Source: Stigmatella ashevillena
Lineage (GTDB): Bacteria; Myxococcota; Myxococcia; Myxococcales; Myxococcaceae
NCBI RefSeq assembly: GCF_028368975.1
Contig: NZ_JAQNDM010000002.1
Location: forward strand, 6,938,425-7,002,424
DNA length: 64,000 nt
Reading direction: 5' to 3'
Made by a program: the position numbers and the translations under genes. Below, piece after piece: positions 23,505 to 32,094 of this stretch (its first letter is position 1; each line of letters starts with the position of its first letter). Under the pieces are notes generated by a model. That model had not been told where the DNA came from and did no database searches. It saw only the letters and a list, made by a program, of their open reading frames with translations.

Positions 23505-24653
23505 TCAGCGGGCGCCGCGGGTATCGAAGTCGAAGAACTCGATGGACTCGAGCGGCGACTCGTTCAGGGCGCCATCGGTGAAGACGAGGACGGCATCCTC
23601 GAACTCGGTCTTTCCCGGGGGGCCCGCAGCATAGGTGAACCGCTTGCCGTTGGTGACCAGGTGCCGGATACCTCCGGTGTGCGCCTCGGGGGGCTGGCCC
23701 AGCAGTTCCCGGGCGCGCTTGTCCCGCGTGTGCCCGATGACCTGCGTCAGGCCGAGCGGCAGGTGCAGGGGGTTGAAGCGCCGGCGCGGGCTCTGGCGCG
23801 TGCGCTCCGCATCCTCGGGGAGCACGCTGGGTCGGTGGTAGACGATGCCCAGGCCCTCGCCCCGGTCTCGGTTGCCTGGCTGGTAGAGGCCAGGCACGGT
23901 GAGCGGGCCGCCCTTCCAGTTCTCCACCGCCGTGTCGAGCGTGTCATTGAGGGCGTACGCCGCCGCGTGGGCATTGTTGTGGCGGTCCTTGGCGATTCCC
24001 AGCGCGAGCAGGTCTTCCCGGGTCACCCCCGCGTGGCTGACGAGCAGGCCGGGCGCGGATGCGTAGGCCAGGCGCATGCGCCGCTCGCGCAGCAGGTACG
24101 TCACCCACGTGCGTTGCTCCTCCCGGAAGGTGCTGTAGTCCCGGGCGATCAGCTCCGCGCTGTGCACCTGGGGGTAGCGCTGAAGGAACGCCTGCTCCAA
24201 AGCCTTGTCGGTGTTCTCCCCCGTGTAGATGCGATCCGCCTCGGCCTGCGCTTCGGCGAAGGTGGCGTCGGTGAAGTCCGCCAGCTCTCCCACGCGGGCG
24301 AGATCATGGTTCCCGGCGATGATGGCCACCTGATCCGAGGGCTGCGCGGCCAGCCATGCGAGCAGGTGAAGGGCACTTCGGGCCGCGGCGTCGCGTTCCT
24401 CCGGCGGGCCCCAGTCGAAGTGGTCTCCCACCGAGATGAGCTGGGCATCGGGCCGCAGCCACCCGTCCTGGGTGAGCAGATTCCGGCGCTCCAGGAGGGT
24501 GAAGAAGCGGTGGATGTCCGTTTGAGGGTCGCCCACGGCGACACGGGGTCTACGGGCAAACGGCGCGAACGAGCCATGCACGGTGCGGGGGGGGCCCGCG
24601 GCACATTGCGCGGCGTTGCTCAGAGCGGCTCGGATTCGGGAGGAAGAGGTCAC
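23505..24653 (-). CDS. Calcineurin-like metallophosphoesterase
   Basis: About 382 aa. Metal-binding motifs in order: VGDPQTD (GDxQ in place of the usual GDxH), GDHFDWG (GDxxD), IAGNHD (GNH(D/E)), VSHAGV and GHTRD near the C-terminus. The layout matches PPP-type bacterial phosphatases; substrate unknown. The start is uncertain: GTG at 24653 is used here, a TTG at 24659 would overlap the upstream LuxR stop (TTGA), and a GTG at HGSFAP further in is possible. No clear ribosome-binding site helps. Likely cotranscribed with the LuxR gene. Confidence 0.78.
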   Translation of the reverse strand: MTSSSRIRAALSNAAQCAAGPPRTVHGSFAPFARRPRVAVGDPQTDIHRFFTLLERRNLLTQDGWLRPDAQLISVGDHFDWGPPEERDAAARSALHLLAWLAAQPSDQVAIIAGNHDLARVGELADFTDATFAEAQAEADRIYTGENTDKALEQAFLQRYPQVHSAELIARDYSTFREEQRTWVTYLLRERRMRLAYASAPGLLVSHAGVTREDLLALGIAKDRHNNAHAAAYALNDTLDTAVENWKGGPLTVPGLYQPGNRDRGEGLGIVYHRPSVLPEDAERTRQSPRRRFNPLHLPLGLTQVIGHTRDKRARELLGQPPEAHTGGIRHLVTNGKRFTYAAGPPGKTEFEDAVLVFTDGALNESPLESIEFFDFDTRGAR

Positions 24654-24655
24654 GG

Positions 24656-25765
24656 TCAAGGAGATTGGAAGAATTTCGCGATGAGGGCCGAGCGGCTTTC
24701 GACCCATGCCTTGCTCAGAACGTGGGTGACGTGCACTTCCACCGTCCGCTCCGAACAACCCAGTTGTGCCGCGATGGCCCTATTACTCTGGCCCTGGACA
24801 ATGTGTTCGAGCACCTGCTCCTCACGGGTGGTGAGCTCCCAGCGCTCGGCGAGAAGGTGGACCCGGGCGCTCGCCTGGGAGCGAGCGCTCTTGTCCACGA
24901 CGAGGTAGTGCATGGCAAGGCCGGGGACCCGCAGGGCCGTGACGGAGATCTCCGGCGGGGCAGGCTCCCCGCGGAGGTGCCGCTGGACGGCTTCCACGAG
25001 GGGCTGAGTGGACTGTTCCGCCAGCGCCCGGCCTGCGCGATTGGCGTGCACCACCTGATGGGCACTGGTGAGCACGAAGGCTGGTTGGCCGAGTGCCTCC
25101 AATGCCGCCTCCAGCGCCGAATGGAGCAGCCCCGTCTCCCGGAGCCGCGCCTCCAGCGTCAGCCGCCGCTGGAGCATGGGAACCAGGGTCTGGAACAGAC
25201 GCTGCTCCCGCGGGGTGAAGGGCTTGGAGCGCAGGGCCCCAATCCAGGAGAGCAGCGCCGGGCCCTCGCAGATGAGCGCCCGCAGCTGGAACATGTTCTC
25301 CACGCCCAGCTGGTGGTAGAGCGGCACGCCGCTCTGGCTCACCCGCTCCCGGACGAGCGCTTCCTGCTCCGGCCCGATGCCCAGCCGCTTCCAGGAGGCA
25401 GCGCCCGCTTCGTGGAGGGGCGCCTCTTGGGACTCCACCTGTGTGGGAGGGCGGAAGTGCAGCACCCGGTTGCGCTGGGCGCTGGCAGGACGGGCGGGAT
25501 CGAAGTAACCCCAGGGGCTGGGCCGCTGGCGCAGAAACGTGTCCAGGGTGTCGTACAGCGCTGTTCCGGCGGAGAACCCCGCCGCATGGCAGAAGCCGAC
25601 CCCGTAATGGTCCACACCCATCGTCACGCCATAGGCCATGGCCCGCTCGGCCCGCAGCCCCTCGCGCAGCGTGTCGGTCAGCGAGTGCAGAACCTCCGCG
25701 CCCGCTTCGACCGTGTCGATCTGACGCTGGAGGTCTGCCAGGAATGTCCTATCCCTGGATTCCAT
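24656..25765 (-). CDS. LuxR-family transcriptional regulator
   Basis: 369 aa. The C-terminal 60 residues are a LuxR/GerE helix-turn-helix (LTTREEQVLEHIVQGQSNRA, GCSERTVEVHVTHVLSK). The N-terminal 300 residues are a sensory region without receiver motifs; a PAS-like stretch (ALEALGQPAFVLTSAHQVVHANRAG) lies just before the HTH. Ligand unknown. ATG at 25765 was preferred over GTG at 25774, neither with a strong Shine-Dalgarno. Faces the Ntn-hydrolase-like gene across an AT-rich region with palindromes and probably regulates one or both sides. Confidence 0.85.
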   Translation of the reverse strand: MESRDRTFLADLQRQIDTVEAGAEVLHSLTDTLREGLRAERAMAYGVTMGVDHYGVGFCHAAGFSAGTALYDTLDTFLRQRPSPWGYFDPARPASAQRNRVLHFRPPTQVESQEAPLHEAGAASWKRLGIGPEQEALVRERVSQSGVPLYHQLGVENMFQLRALICEGPALLSWIGALRSKPFTPREQRLFQTLVPMLQRRLTLEARLRETGLLHSALEAALEALGQPAFVLTSAHQVVHANRAGRALAEQSTQPLVEAVQRHLRGEPAPPEISVTALRVPGLAMHYLVVDKSARSQASARVHLLAERWELTTREEQVLEHIVQGQSNRAIAAQLGCSERTVEVHVTHVLSKAWVESRSALIAKFFQSP

Positions 25766-26022
25766 TGGATTCACGATTTACCAATATAGCGTGTGCGGGT
25801 TTTAGAGGGAGCCCTCCAAAAGTCTGAGGCCCTTCCTTAAACTCTAGAATTCCATGATAGATTGGGAAACAACCCTACGGGTTTTCTTTGAAGAAAACTA
25901 ATGAATTATAGCGATTAGACTTACCTCTTTAATCGTGTTTCCTCCGCGATTCGCTGCTGCTGGAGGCGTGCGCCGTCACCTGGGCTGCGGGGGGGAACGG
26001 CCCTGTATGCTGTGCGTGCGCC
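25766..26022. promoter_or_regulatory. AT-rich divergent promoter region with palindromes
   Basis: The first 180 bp are far richer in A+T than the surrounding sequence. It contains the palindrome GTTTTCTT-TG-AAGAAAAC (25881-25898) and CGATTA-N12-TAATCG (25912-25935). It separates the LuxR gene (minus) from the Ntn-like gene (plus), so it likely holds both promoters and the operator of a regulator. Confidence 0.6.
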
Positions 26023-26997
26023 ATGACCATCGACATCGCCTTCAAGACGCCGGATGCCCTGGTGTTCGCCACGGACGGGCTGGCCACGGTGATGGAGGTG
26101 GATGCGCGAGGCCAGGAGCGCTTTCTCTCCAACATGGCCAACGTGGAGAAGCTCGTCCCATTGTCCGGGGGCCGGTTGCTCGCCATGTTCAACGGGGTGG
26201 GCTCGATCGGCGGGGGAACCGTGGCCACCTCCCTGCGCGCCTTCGATGATCGTGCTCCGTTGAAGGAGGGGGAGTCCGTTGGGAGCTACGCGAAGCGGTT
26301 GCACGCGGCGCTGGAGACCCAGGCCCTGCGCCGGCTGGGGACGTTGCCTCGGCCCTTTCACCTCATTCTCGGAGGCTTCGCGCCGCGGCCCGTGGAAGGG
26401 GTAGAACCCCCCGCGCTCTGGTCCATTCAGTGGAGTGTGGATTCGAGCATCCCCACCACGCCCTCTCCGCTCCTGCATACCGAGGAGGAAGGGGGCGGAG
26501 AGCGGCACCGCTTCGGGGTCCACTACGCGGGGGTGACCGAGGCCGTGGCCCGCTTCGTGGAGGGGTATGATCCCGTGCTGCCCGAGCGGCTGGCGGTGTT
26601 GCTGGCCGGCACGGACGCGGAGGATGGCCCGCCCGGTTTGCTGGAGCAGCTGGCCCAGGAAGCCCGGCGAACGGGAGTTCCCGCGGAGCCCCTGTCCAAC
26701 GAACAGGCGAGCACGCTGGCCCGGCGCTATGCGCGGCGGGTGCTGCGCGCGGGCTTCTTCTCCTCTCCTCAGGAGCCGCTCTCCGAGCACTTCTCCTTGC
26801 AGGCGGCGGTGGATTACTGCGTCTTTCTCGCCCAGTGCGCCTACGCGCGCGAGAACCTCTCGCCGACCCGCCGGGGCGCTCCCCGCGTGGGGAGCACGCT
26901 CCAGGTCGCATACCTCGTCCCGGATCGACCCGCGCACTTGCTGGCGGGGATCCGGCTGGGAGTACGTCTTCAAGGCATGGATGGAGGACTGCCGTGA
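26023..26997 (+). CDS. Proteasome-like Ntn-hydrolase-fold protein
   Basis: 324 aa. After Met removal the N-terminal residue would be Thr; with that as position 1, an Asp follows at 17 (ALVFATDG) exactly as in proteasome beta subunits and HslV, and a Lys in NVEKLVPL (position 42) corresponds in place to the catalytic lysine. The GGGTVATSLRAF and AGVTEAVARF segments also fit the sandwich fold. It is longer than a beta subunit, with an extra C-terminal half including FSLQAAVDYCVFLAQCAY. Activity is inference. Stop overlaps the start of the following gene (GTGA), implying a coupled pair. Confidence 0.5.
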   Translation: MTIDIAFKTPDALVFATDGLATVMEVDARGQERFLSNMANVEKLVPLSGGRLLAMFNGVGSIGGGTVATSLRAFDDRAPLKEGESVGSYAKRLHAALETQALRRLGTLPRPFHLILGGFAPRPVEGVEPPALWSIQWSVDSSIPTTPSPLLHTEEEGGGERHRFGVHYAGVTEAVARFVEGYDPVLPERLAVLLAGTDAEDGPPGLLEQLAQEARRTGVPAEPLSNEQASTLARRYARRVLRAGFFSSPQEPLSEHFSLQAAVDYCVFLAQCAYARENLSPTRRGAPRVGSTLQVAYLVPDRPAHLLAGIRLGVRLQGMDGGLP

Positions 26998-28580
26998 GCA
27001 CACGCAAACCCCGGAGCAAAGGCCGGGCGGGTTCAGGGAAGGTCCGGGGTTCTGGGAAGGGCAAGGCGGCGGGGGCGGGAAACCCGCCGCGGAGCATGGC
27101 GAAGACGGGGGCTCGGAAGCCCGTTCAGGACCCTGCTCAGGAACTGGCCCAGGAGCCGCCTCTTCCTCCCCTTATGCCGGAGCCGACGGCGGCACCCCTG
27201 GCGTTCAACAGCCGCACCTCCGAGCTGCTCTCTCCTTCACAGGTCCGCACCGCGGAGGCGGCCGCACTGAAAGGCATCACGGCGCGCCGGGCCTTCCAGG
27301 CCATCATGGCCCCGGAGTCCCCTTCCTCCACCGCGGTCTCGGCGCCCCTTCCGGGTGAGCGTGTGGCGCTGTCGTTCGGGCCAGACTCCGGGGACAAGGA
27401 GCGGCAGCGGCTGGTGGCCCTGCGCAAGGAGACCGCGAAGCGACCCGTGGTCTCGGTGCGGCCGGATTACTTCGGCACCGCCGAGCACCGCGCCAGCGCG
27501 GAGCACCTGGCGAGCCTGCTGTCGGGCAAGTCCGTGTTCGCCCATGCCAGCCGGTCCAGTGCCCGGCAGTCCCACGTGTTGCTGCGCACCGCCGAGGCCC
27601 CGTTCGAGCCGGGCGCGCTGCTGGAGCGGGAGGCGCTCACGGTGGCGAGCGCGGACCCGACGTGGCGCGAGCCTTTCCAGGACCGGCTCGAGGATCTGAT
27701 GGCCCGCTACCGTCCGCTCACGGAGCTGGAGATTCGTCCTGGGCTCACCCTCACGTACGGGGAGGTGGTGGCGCTCGCCGGGGATTACTATGGAACGCCG
27801 GAGGAGCTGTCCGAGGAGCTGACCCCCGCCGTGGCCGACGCCATCCGGGGGGTGACGCCCCAGGATGAAGGGACGTTCCTGCTCAACACCCACCGGGGGT
27901 GGTTCGATTACGCGAGCCTCGCCAACGAGAACCAGGACCACTTCGCGCCGAGGAGCTGGGGGCGCTACGCCCGGCATCACCGCGAGGCGCTGCTGCTGGC
28001 GTTGGACAAGGACCTGGACGCGGCCCTGGTGCGCAACGCCTTCGCCGATCATTTTCTCACGGATGCCTTCGCGTCCGGCCATCTGCGCGTGCCGAGGGAT
28101 TTGCTGGTCGGGCTCTCCGGCGCGCTTCCCACGCGGAAGATGCACGACGAAGAGAACGTCCAGGGGTTGTGGGTGAGGAGTGCCAGCGGCTTCGTCTGGC
28201 GCTCCTACGGAGATGACCACCTGGGCACGAACCCCGTGCACCTGACGCTCACCGCGCACGCGGTGGGGTTGTCCTTGCTGCGCGTCTTCCGGGCTTATCG
28301 GATGGAAGGGCGGGCGGCGGCGCCCCTGCGGGCGGCCCTTGAGGAGAGCCCGGAGCCTTCGCTCGCGGCGGGGGAGATGGTGTCGCCGCTCACGCTGCCC
28401 TCCTTCCTGGGAGAGGTGGCTGGACTGCCCGGTATCCGGGAGCACCTGCCGGTTCCCCTGGGGAGTACAGAAGAGCCGGACCCCGGTGGGGTGTTGGCCA
28501 ACTACCCGCCGCAGGTCGGGGTGGGAGGCAAGCGCCGGAAGGCGACGCCTGACTTCGAGGCCTACTTCCGGTTCGAGTGA
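26994..28580 (+). CDS. Phospholipase C / P1-nuclease-like protein
   Basis: 528 aa. Basic, low-complexity first 80 residues (Lys/Arg/Gly), then a Pro-rich linker, then a mostly helical domain. The block HFAPRSWGRYARHHREAL...FADHFLTDAFASGHLRVPR matches the metal-binding pattern of zinc-dependent phospholipase C and S1/P1 nuclease-type proteins (histidines and the DxFxxGH motif). No signal peptide is visible, so it is either cytosolic or exported by another route. GTG start overlaps the upstream stop, with GGAGGA seven bases before it. Partner of the Ntn-like gene. Confidence 0.6.
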   Translation: MSTRKPRSKGRAGSGKVRGSGKGKAAGAGNPPRSMAKTGARKPVQDPAQELAQEPPLPPLMPEPTAAPLAFNSRTSELLSPSQVRTAEAAALKGITARRAFQAIMAPESPSSTAVSAPLPGERVALSFGPDSGDKERQRLVALRKETAKRPVVSVRPDYFGTAEHRASAEHLASLLSGKSVFAHASRSSARQSHVLLRTAEAPFEPGALLEREALTVASADPTWREPFQDRLEDLMARYRPLTELEIRPGLTLTYGEVVALAGDYYGTPEELSEELTPAVADAIRGVTPQDEGTFLLNTHRGWFDYASLANENQDHFAPRSWGRYARHHREALLLALDKDLDAALVRNAFADHFLTDAFASGHLRVPRDLLVGLSGALPTRKMHDEENVQGLWVRSASGFVWRSYGDDHLGTNPVHLTLTAHAVGLSLLRVFRAYRMEGRAAAPLRAALEESPEPSLAAGEMVSPLTLPSFLGEVAGLPGIREHLPVPLGSTEEPDPGGVLANYPPQVGVGGKRRKATPDFEAYFRFE

Positions 28581-28593
28581 GGCGGCTCGCTGC

Positions 28594-29067
28594 TCACAGC
28601 GGGCGAAGGGGAGGCCGGTACAGGTCCCGCTCGGTGTCGAGGGGGCGGGAAGCGGCGCCCGAGGCTGCGCCCAGGAACGTGCCCATCACGTGCAGGGCGA
28701 TCCACCCCCCGGTTCCCAACCCCGAGAAGAGGCGCGACAAGTGGGGCCCCGCCAAGGCGTAAGCGCCCAGGATGATTGCGGGGACCAGCACCGACGTCAC
28801 CAGCGCTGCCCCCAGCGCCCGCTTCATGCGTCCTGCGTGGTAGCCGCCGAACGCGCCGCCCAGCAGTCCGTTGAAGAGCGGGATGAAGAAGGTGATGAGG
28901 CTGATGAGGACCATGGTGGCCACGCTGACCACGAAGGTGTTGTGCTGGAACTGGATGCCCTCGGGCCGGGCGACCACGTCAGGAGGGAGCGTGGCGTAGT
29001 CCACGTGGCGGGGAGTCCCGTCGGAAGACCGCAGGGCCTCAAGGGAAATGGGAGCGCGCTCAGACAT
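28594..29067 (-). CDS. Small integral membrane protein (DUF5518-like)
   Basis: 157 aa. Cytoplasmic N-terminal 55 residues followed by three hydrophobic helices: VVSVATMVLISLITFFIPLF, GAALVTSVLVPAIILGAYAL and GTGGWIALHVMGTFLGAA. The GGAFGGYHAGR turn between the first two resembles DUF5518-type proteins, but this is tentative. ATG at 29067 is preceded by AGGAG at six bases. Convergent with the phospholipase-like gene. No functional clue beyond membrane location. Confidence 0.7.
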   Translation of the reverse strand: MSERAPISLEALRSSDGTPRHVDYATLPPDVVARPEGIQFQHNTFVVSVATMVLISLITFFIPLFNGLLGGAFGGYHAGRMKRALGAALVTSVLVPAIILGAYALAGPHLSRLFSGLGTGGWIALHVMGTFLGAASGAASRPLDTERDLYRPPLRPL

Positions 29068-29291
29068 GTGGAACTCCTGAGGGGCACGGGATGGCTCTCC
29101 CCTCGGGCCAAAGATGTGAAGTGCGCTCGGATGGGGCATCCGATGGAACTCGGCTGGGGGCCATGCGGCCTGTGCGGCCGGGGAATGAGATGCCCGGGGC
29201 AAGGAGGGAGGGCGGGAGCGGCACCGGCGCTTGCCCTGCCGCCCGCTCCGTAGGAGGGTAGTGGCATCTTCTCCCGTGGGATGGATCCTTC

Positions 29292-29717
29292 ATGAGCCTT
29301 CGCCGTGCTTCGCTGAGCGTCGTCCTTCTTTGCCTGGGCCTGTCGTCTGCCTGTGCGCTGCGCCCCCGCTACGGGGATGTGGTGGCTTCAGAGGCTGTGG
29401 CCCGCTCGGCGCAGACCCCGGCAGTGACGATGCGTCTGCTGGATGCGTCATCGGGCCGCCCCATTCCAGGCGCTCGGGTTCTGGCCAGCAGAGGGCGGGC
29501 GCAACTGTCCGTGGTCAGCAACGAGGAGGGGCTTGTCACCTTGCCCGTGTCCAAGGCCCTGGCTGACGAGAACCCCTTGATGGAGGTCGTGCTCCCGAAG
29601 GGCGTGAAGCGGTACCGGTTCGAGGAAGTCCGGTCTGAGGTCCCCCCGGCGCCGCCTGCGGCAACCCCCGTGGAGACGGCTCCCCCAGCGGAAGCCGCTC
29701 CAGGGACGGGGACCTAA
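29292..29717 (+). CDS. Predicted lipoprotein with carboxypeptidase-regulatory-like domain
   Basis: 141 aa. Lipobox LSSAC, then about 70 residues reading as a small beta-domain (VTMRLLDASSGRPIPGARVL, SVVSNEEGLVTLPVS) of the kind called carboxypeptidase regulatory-like, then a Pro/Ala tail. Probably a surface or periplasmic structural protein. Its stop overlaps the stop of the convergent dienelactone hydrolase by 4 bp. Confidence 0.7.
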   Translation: MSLRRASLSVVLLCLGLSSACALRPRYGDVVASEAVARSAQTPAVTMRLLDASSGRPIPGARVLASRGRAQLSVVSNEEGLVTLPVSKALADENPLMEVVLPKGVKRYRFEEVRSEVPPAPPAATPVETAPPAEAAPGTGT

Positions 29718-30388
29718 CCCAGCTTGGCGTGAAGGAACTCCACCGTTCGCCGCCATGCCGTCTCGGCATTCTGCGGTGAGTAGACCTCGGGACGCGTGTC
29801 GTTGAAGAAGGCGTGCTGGGCGGCGTAGCGGTGGATCTCCACGGGCACGTTCGCTCCCTTCAGCTTCTTCTCCAGGGCGTTCACCCGGTCCGGAGAGCAG
29901 AAGTCGTCCTGGTTGGCGTAGTGGCCCAGGACGGACGCCCGGATCTTCGTCACATCCGCCTTGTCATCGCCCGGGATGCCGTAGAAGGGAACGCAGGCGG
30001 CGATGTCCGGATCCTTCGCCGCGGCGAAGAGGGCGATGCCGCCGCCCAGGCAGAAGCCGGTAATCCCCACCTTCGTTCCCGGCCGACGCTGGCGGAGGGC
30101 TTCGGCCGCGCGGCGCAGGTCCACTTCCGCCTGTTTCCAGTCGAGCGCGCCCATGTATTGCTGGGCGGTGGTGGGGTCCTTGGCCACCTTGCCCTGGAAG
30201 AGGTCCACCGCGAAGACGGTGAAGCCCTCCTTGGCCAGGCGGTCCGCCACGCCGCGAATGTGGCCGTTCAGCCCCCACCATTCATGAACGAGGAGGACAG
30301 CGCCGGGGGCCTGGCCTCCTGGCGCCTCGCTCAGATAGCCCGGCAGTTCGGCTCCGTCCTTCGAGGTCAACTTCGTGCTCTCCGCCAT
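29714..30388 (-). CDS. Dienelactone hydrolase family protein
   Basis: 224 aa alpha/beta hydrolase of the carboxymethylenebutenolidase type, usual length. Nucleophile Cys113 in GFCLGGG, acid in HYANQDD (Asp161 or Asp162), His192 in AQHAFFND; Glu36 in LVHEWWG matches the Glu that gates the cysteine in Pseudomonas DLH. All catalytic residues are therefore present. Substrate need not be a dienelactone. No signal peptide. Divergent from the Gre-factor gene. Confidence 0.9.
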   Translation of the reverse strand: MAESTKLTSKDGAELPGYLSEAPGGQAPGAVLLVHEWWGLNGHIRGVADRLAKEGFTVFAVDLFQGKVAKDPTTAQQYMGALDWKQAEVDLRRAAEALRQRRPGTKVGITGFCLGGGIALFAAAKDPDIAACVPFYGIPGDDKADVTKIRASVLGHYANQDDFCSPDRVNALEKKLKGANVPVEIHRYAAQHAFFNDTRPEVYSPQNAETAWRRTVEFLHAKLG

Positions 30389-30574
30389 CGGTCATCCTCC
30401 TGGGGGTGAAAGGAGGCAGCACCTTAAAGGGCGCGGGCCCTCTTTCTGCTCGGAGAAGCGGGAGACCTCCGGGGAAGTGTCGTTCACGAGACCTGCCGCT
30501 CGCCGCGAAGGGGAAGGGCCTGGCGTTGGCAGGTGGGCACAGGTGAGCCAGATTGAGGGGAACGGGGAGGTTCC

Positions 30575-31087
30575 ATGTCGAAGGCATTCACCAAGGAAGA
30601 CAGCGGAGGGGGCGAAGACCTCGTCCTTCCCAGGCCCCGTCCACCCTCGGGAGACAAGCGCTACATCACTCCGGAAGGCTACCGAGCACTCCAGGAAGAG
30701 CTGGCCCGGCTCCTAGGGCCTGGGGCAGGCGAGGAAGGGCAGGAGGCGTGGGGCGCCGCCGATCGCAAACGGGAGCGAGAGCGGCGTGCGCACCTCCTCA
30801 CGGAGACCTTGGAGGAGGTGCGGGTGGTGGCCCCCGAGCCTTCTCAAGAAGGCCGTGTCTTCTTCGGTGCTTGGGTGACGTTGGAAGACGAGGAGGCAGC
30901 GGAGGTGACCTACCGCATCGTCGGGCCGGATGAGGCGGACGTGAAGGCCGGACGGTTGAGTGTGGAGTCCCCCCTGGCGCGGGCCCTGCTGGGCAAGGAG
31001 GTCGGTGAAGCCGTGCAGGTGGAGCGGCCTCGCGGCACGGTGGAGTACACCATCGCTCGGGTGGCCTACACGCCTCCGTCGCACTGA
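30575..31087 (+). CDS. Gre-family transcription factor lacking the acidic tip motif
   Basis: 170 aa. The C-terminal half has the FKBP-like Gre domain (FFGAWVTLEDEEAAEVTYRIVGPDEAD, SVESPLARALLGKEVGE, VERPRGTVEYTIARV) in close agreement with GreB. The N-terminal half starts with the helix YITPEGYRALQEELARL but is shortened, and the loop that normally carries the acidic D..EN..Y motif reads GAGEEGQEAWGAADRKRER. Cleavage-stimulating Gre factors need that acidic tip, so this protein may be an anti-Gre or inhibitor type (compare Gfh1 and Rnk). ATG follows GGGGAGG. Gene symbol withheld for this reason. Confidence 0.78.
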   Translation: MSKAFTKEDSGGGEDLVLPRPRPPSGDKRYITPEGYRALQEELARLLGPGAGEEGQEAWGAADRKRERERRAHLLTETLEEVRVVAPEPSQEGRVFFGAWVTLEDEEAAEVTYRIVGPDEADVKAGRLSVESPLARALLGKEVGEAVQVERPRGTVEYTIARVAYTPPSH

Positions 31088-31107
31088 GAGGCGGGCGGCA
31101 CGGAAGG

Positions 31108-31743
31108 TCAGCAGCGCGTTCCCAGGGCACGGCGCTCGGCCTCCCCCAGCGGGTCGAGCAGGAAGAGGAGCAGGGTCCGTGTAGGTCCAGGTGTGAGGCC
31201 CCCATCGCGCACCCGGCGATGGAGCTGGAAGCGGCCCTCGCCCAGCAGGGCACCTACAAGGGGGGTCCAGAGCAGGTCCTGGGCGGAGGGCTGCTTGTGG
31301 AAGGCCTCGACACCGTACTCCCAGGCGGTGGAGGCCAGGGTCGTGGCCAGGAGGGAAGGCCCCGGGCCGTGGCCGCACTGACGGCTGCGCGCATAGACCT
31401 CGGCGCCAAAGAGGCCGTGGCCCACCGTGTTGATGAGCCAGCGGTCCCCATCCCACTCCAGCGCGCGTTGGTCTGCATCGAAGAGGGGAGGGCGCGAGTA
31501 GCTGAGGCGTAGCTGGCGGAAGTTCTCCCGGAAACGGCTGGGGTCGAAGTCGCGAGGCCAGAGCAGCGAGAGCGAGGTGCGCATGGCGGCCATGAGGCCG
31601 GCGGCGTGGGCCGCGGGCACGAGCCAGGTGCGAACGGGCGCGTCCGGGACGGTCACGGCGGCGGGGGCAGGCGCCTCCCGGGGCGAGGGGGAGGGTTCCA
31701 GGGAGGAGGACAGCGCCATCGCTAGGAGCAGACCAGACATCAT
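31108..31743 (-). CDS. DUF3943-like membrane protein
   Basis: 211 aa. Hydrophobic N-terminus (MSGLLLAMALSS) resembles a signal peptide, followed by a Pro-rich stretch and a region with the DUF3943 landmarks: WLINTVGHGLFGAEVYARSR, STAWEYGVEAFHKQPSAQDL and TPLVGALLGE, each with the conserved Glu, His and Asp positions. Function unknown; such proteins are often annotated as outer-membrane-associated. The first ATG of a tandem ATGATG is used. Convergent with the Gre gene, 20 bp between stops. Confidence 0.75.
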   Translation of the reverse strand: MMSGLLLAMALSSSLEPSPSPREAPAPAAVTVPDAPVRTWLVPAAHAAGLMAAMRTSLSLLWPRDFDPSRFRENFRQLRLSYSRPPLFDADQRALEWDGDRWLINTVGHGLFGAEVYARSRQCGHGPGPSLLATTLASTAWEYGVEAFHKQPSAQDLLWTPLVGALLGEGRFQLHRRVRDGGLTPGPTRTLLLFLLDPLGEAERRALGTRC

Positions 31744-32094
31744 GAGGAGAATCCTATCGAGGAGCGCCTCGCATTCGCTTCGCGGCGGCAGGCAGACGCC
31801 CTTCTCCCGAGAGTGTGGAGAAGGCCCTTTCCGCGAGGGCCGTCCTCCTGCGTCAAGGGGCACAAGCGGGTGTCGCTCGGCACCCGCTGGGGGTGAACCC
31901 TTACCCAGAATTCCAGCGGGCAATGACATCCAAATTGAGAAGTCTCAGCCTGTTTTTTGTTAGCGATTCATGCTCCAGCGTCAACGTCAGCCCCGTTACA
32001 GTGTTTCTCGCGCTGGAGAGGAATTGCCTCGGCCGAGGGGGGATCCACGGGCCAGCGCCACCCGCTTCGATTCGACAGCAAGGAGAAGACAATC
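31744..32094 (+). promoter_or_regulatory. 351-bp gene-free stretch with hairpin AGCGGGTG/CACCCGCT
   Basis: Perfect 8-bp stem at 31865-31872 and 31881-31888, then an A/T-rich promoter-like segment (about 31925-31970) before the lipoprotein gene. The first 100 bp are GC-rich with GAGAAGGCCCTTTCCGCGAGG. No credible small gene. AAGGAGAAGACAATC precedes the next start. Confidence 0.45.
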
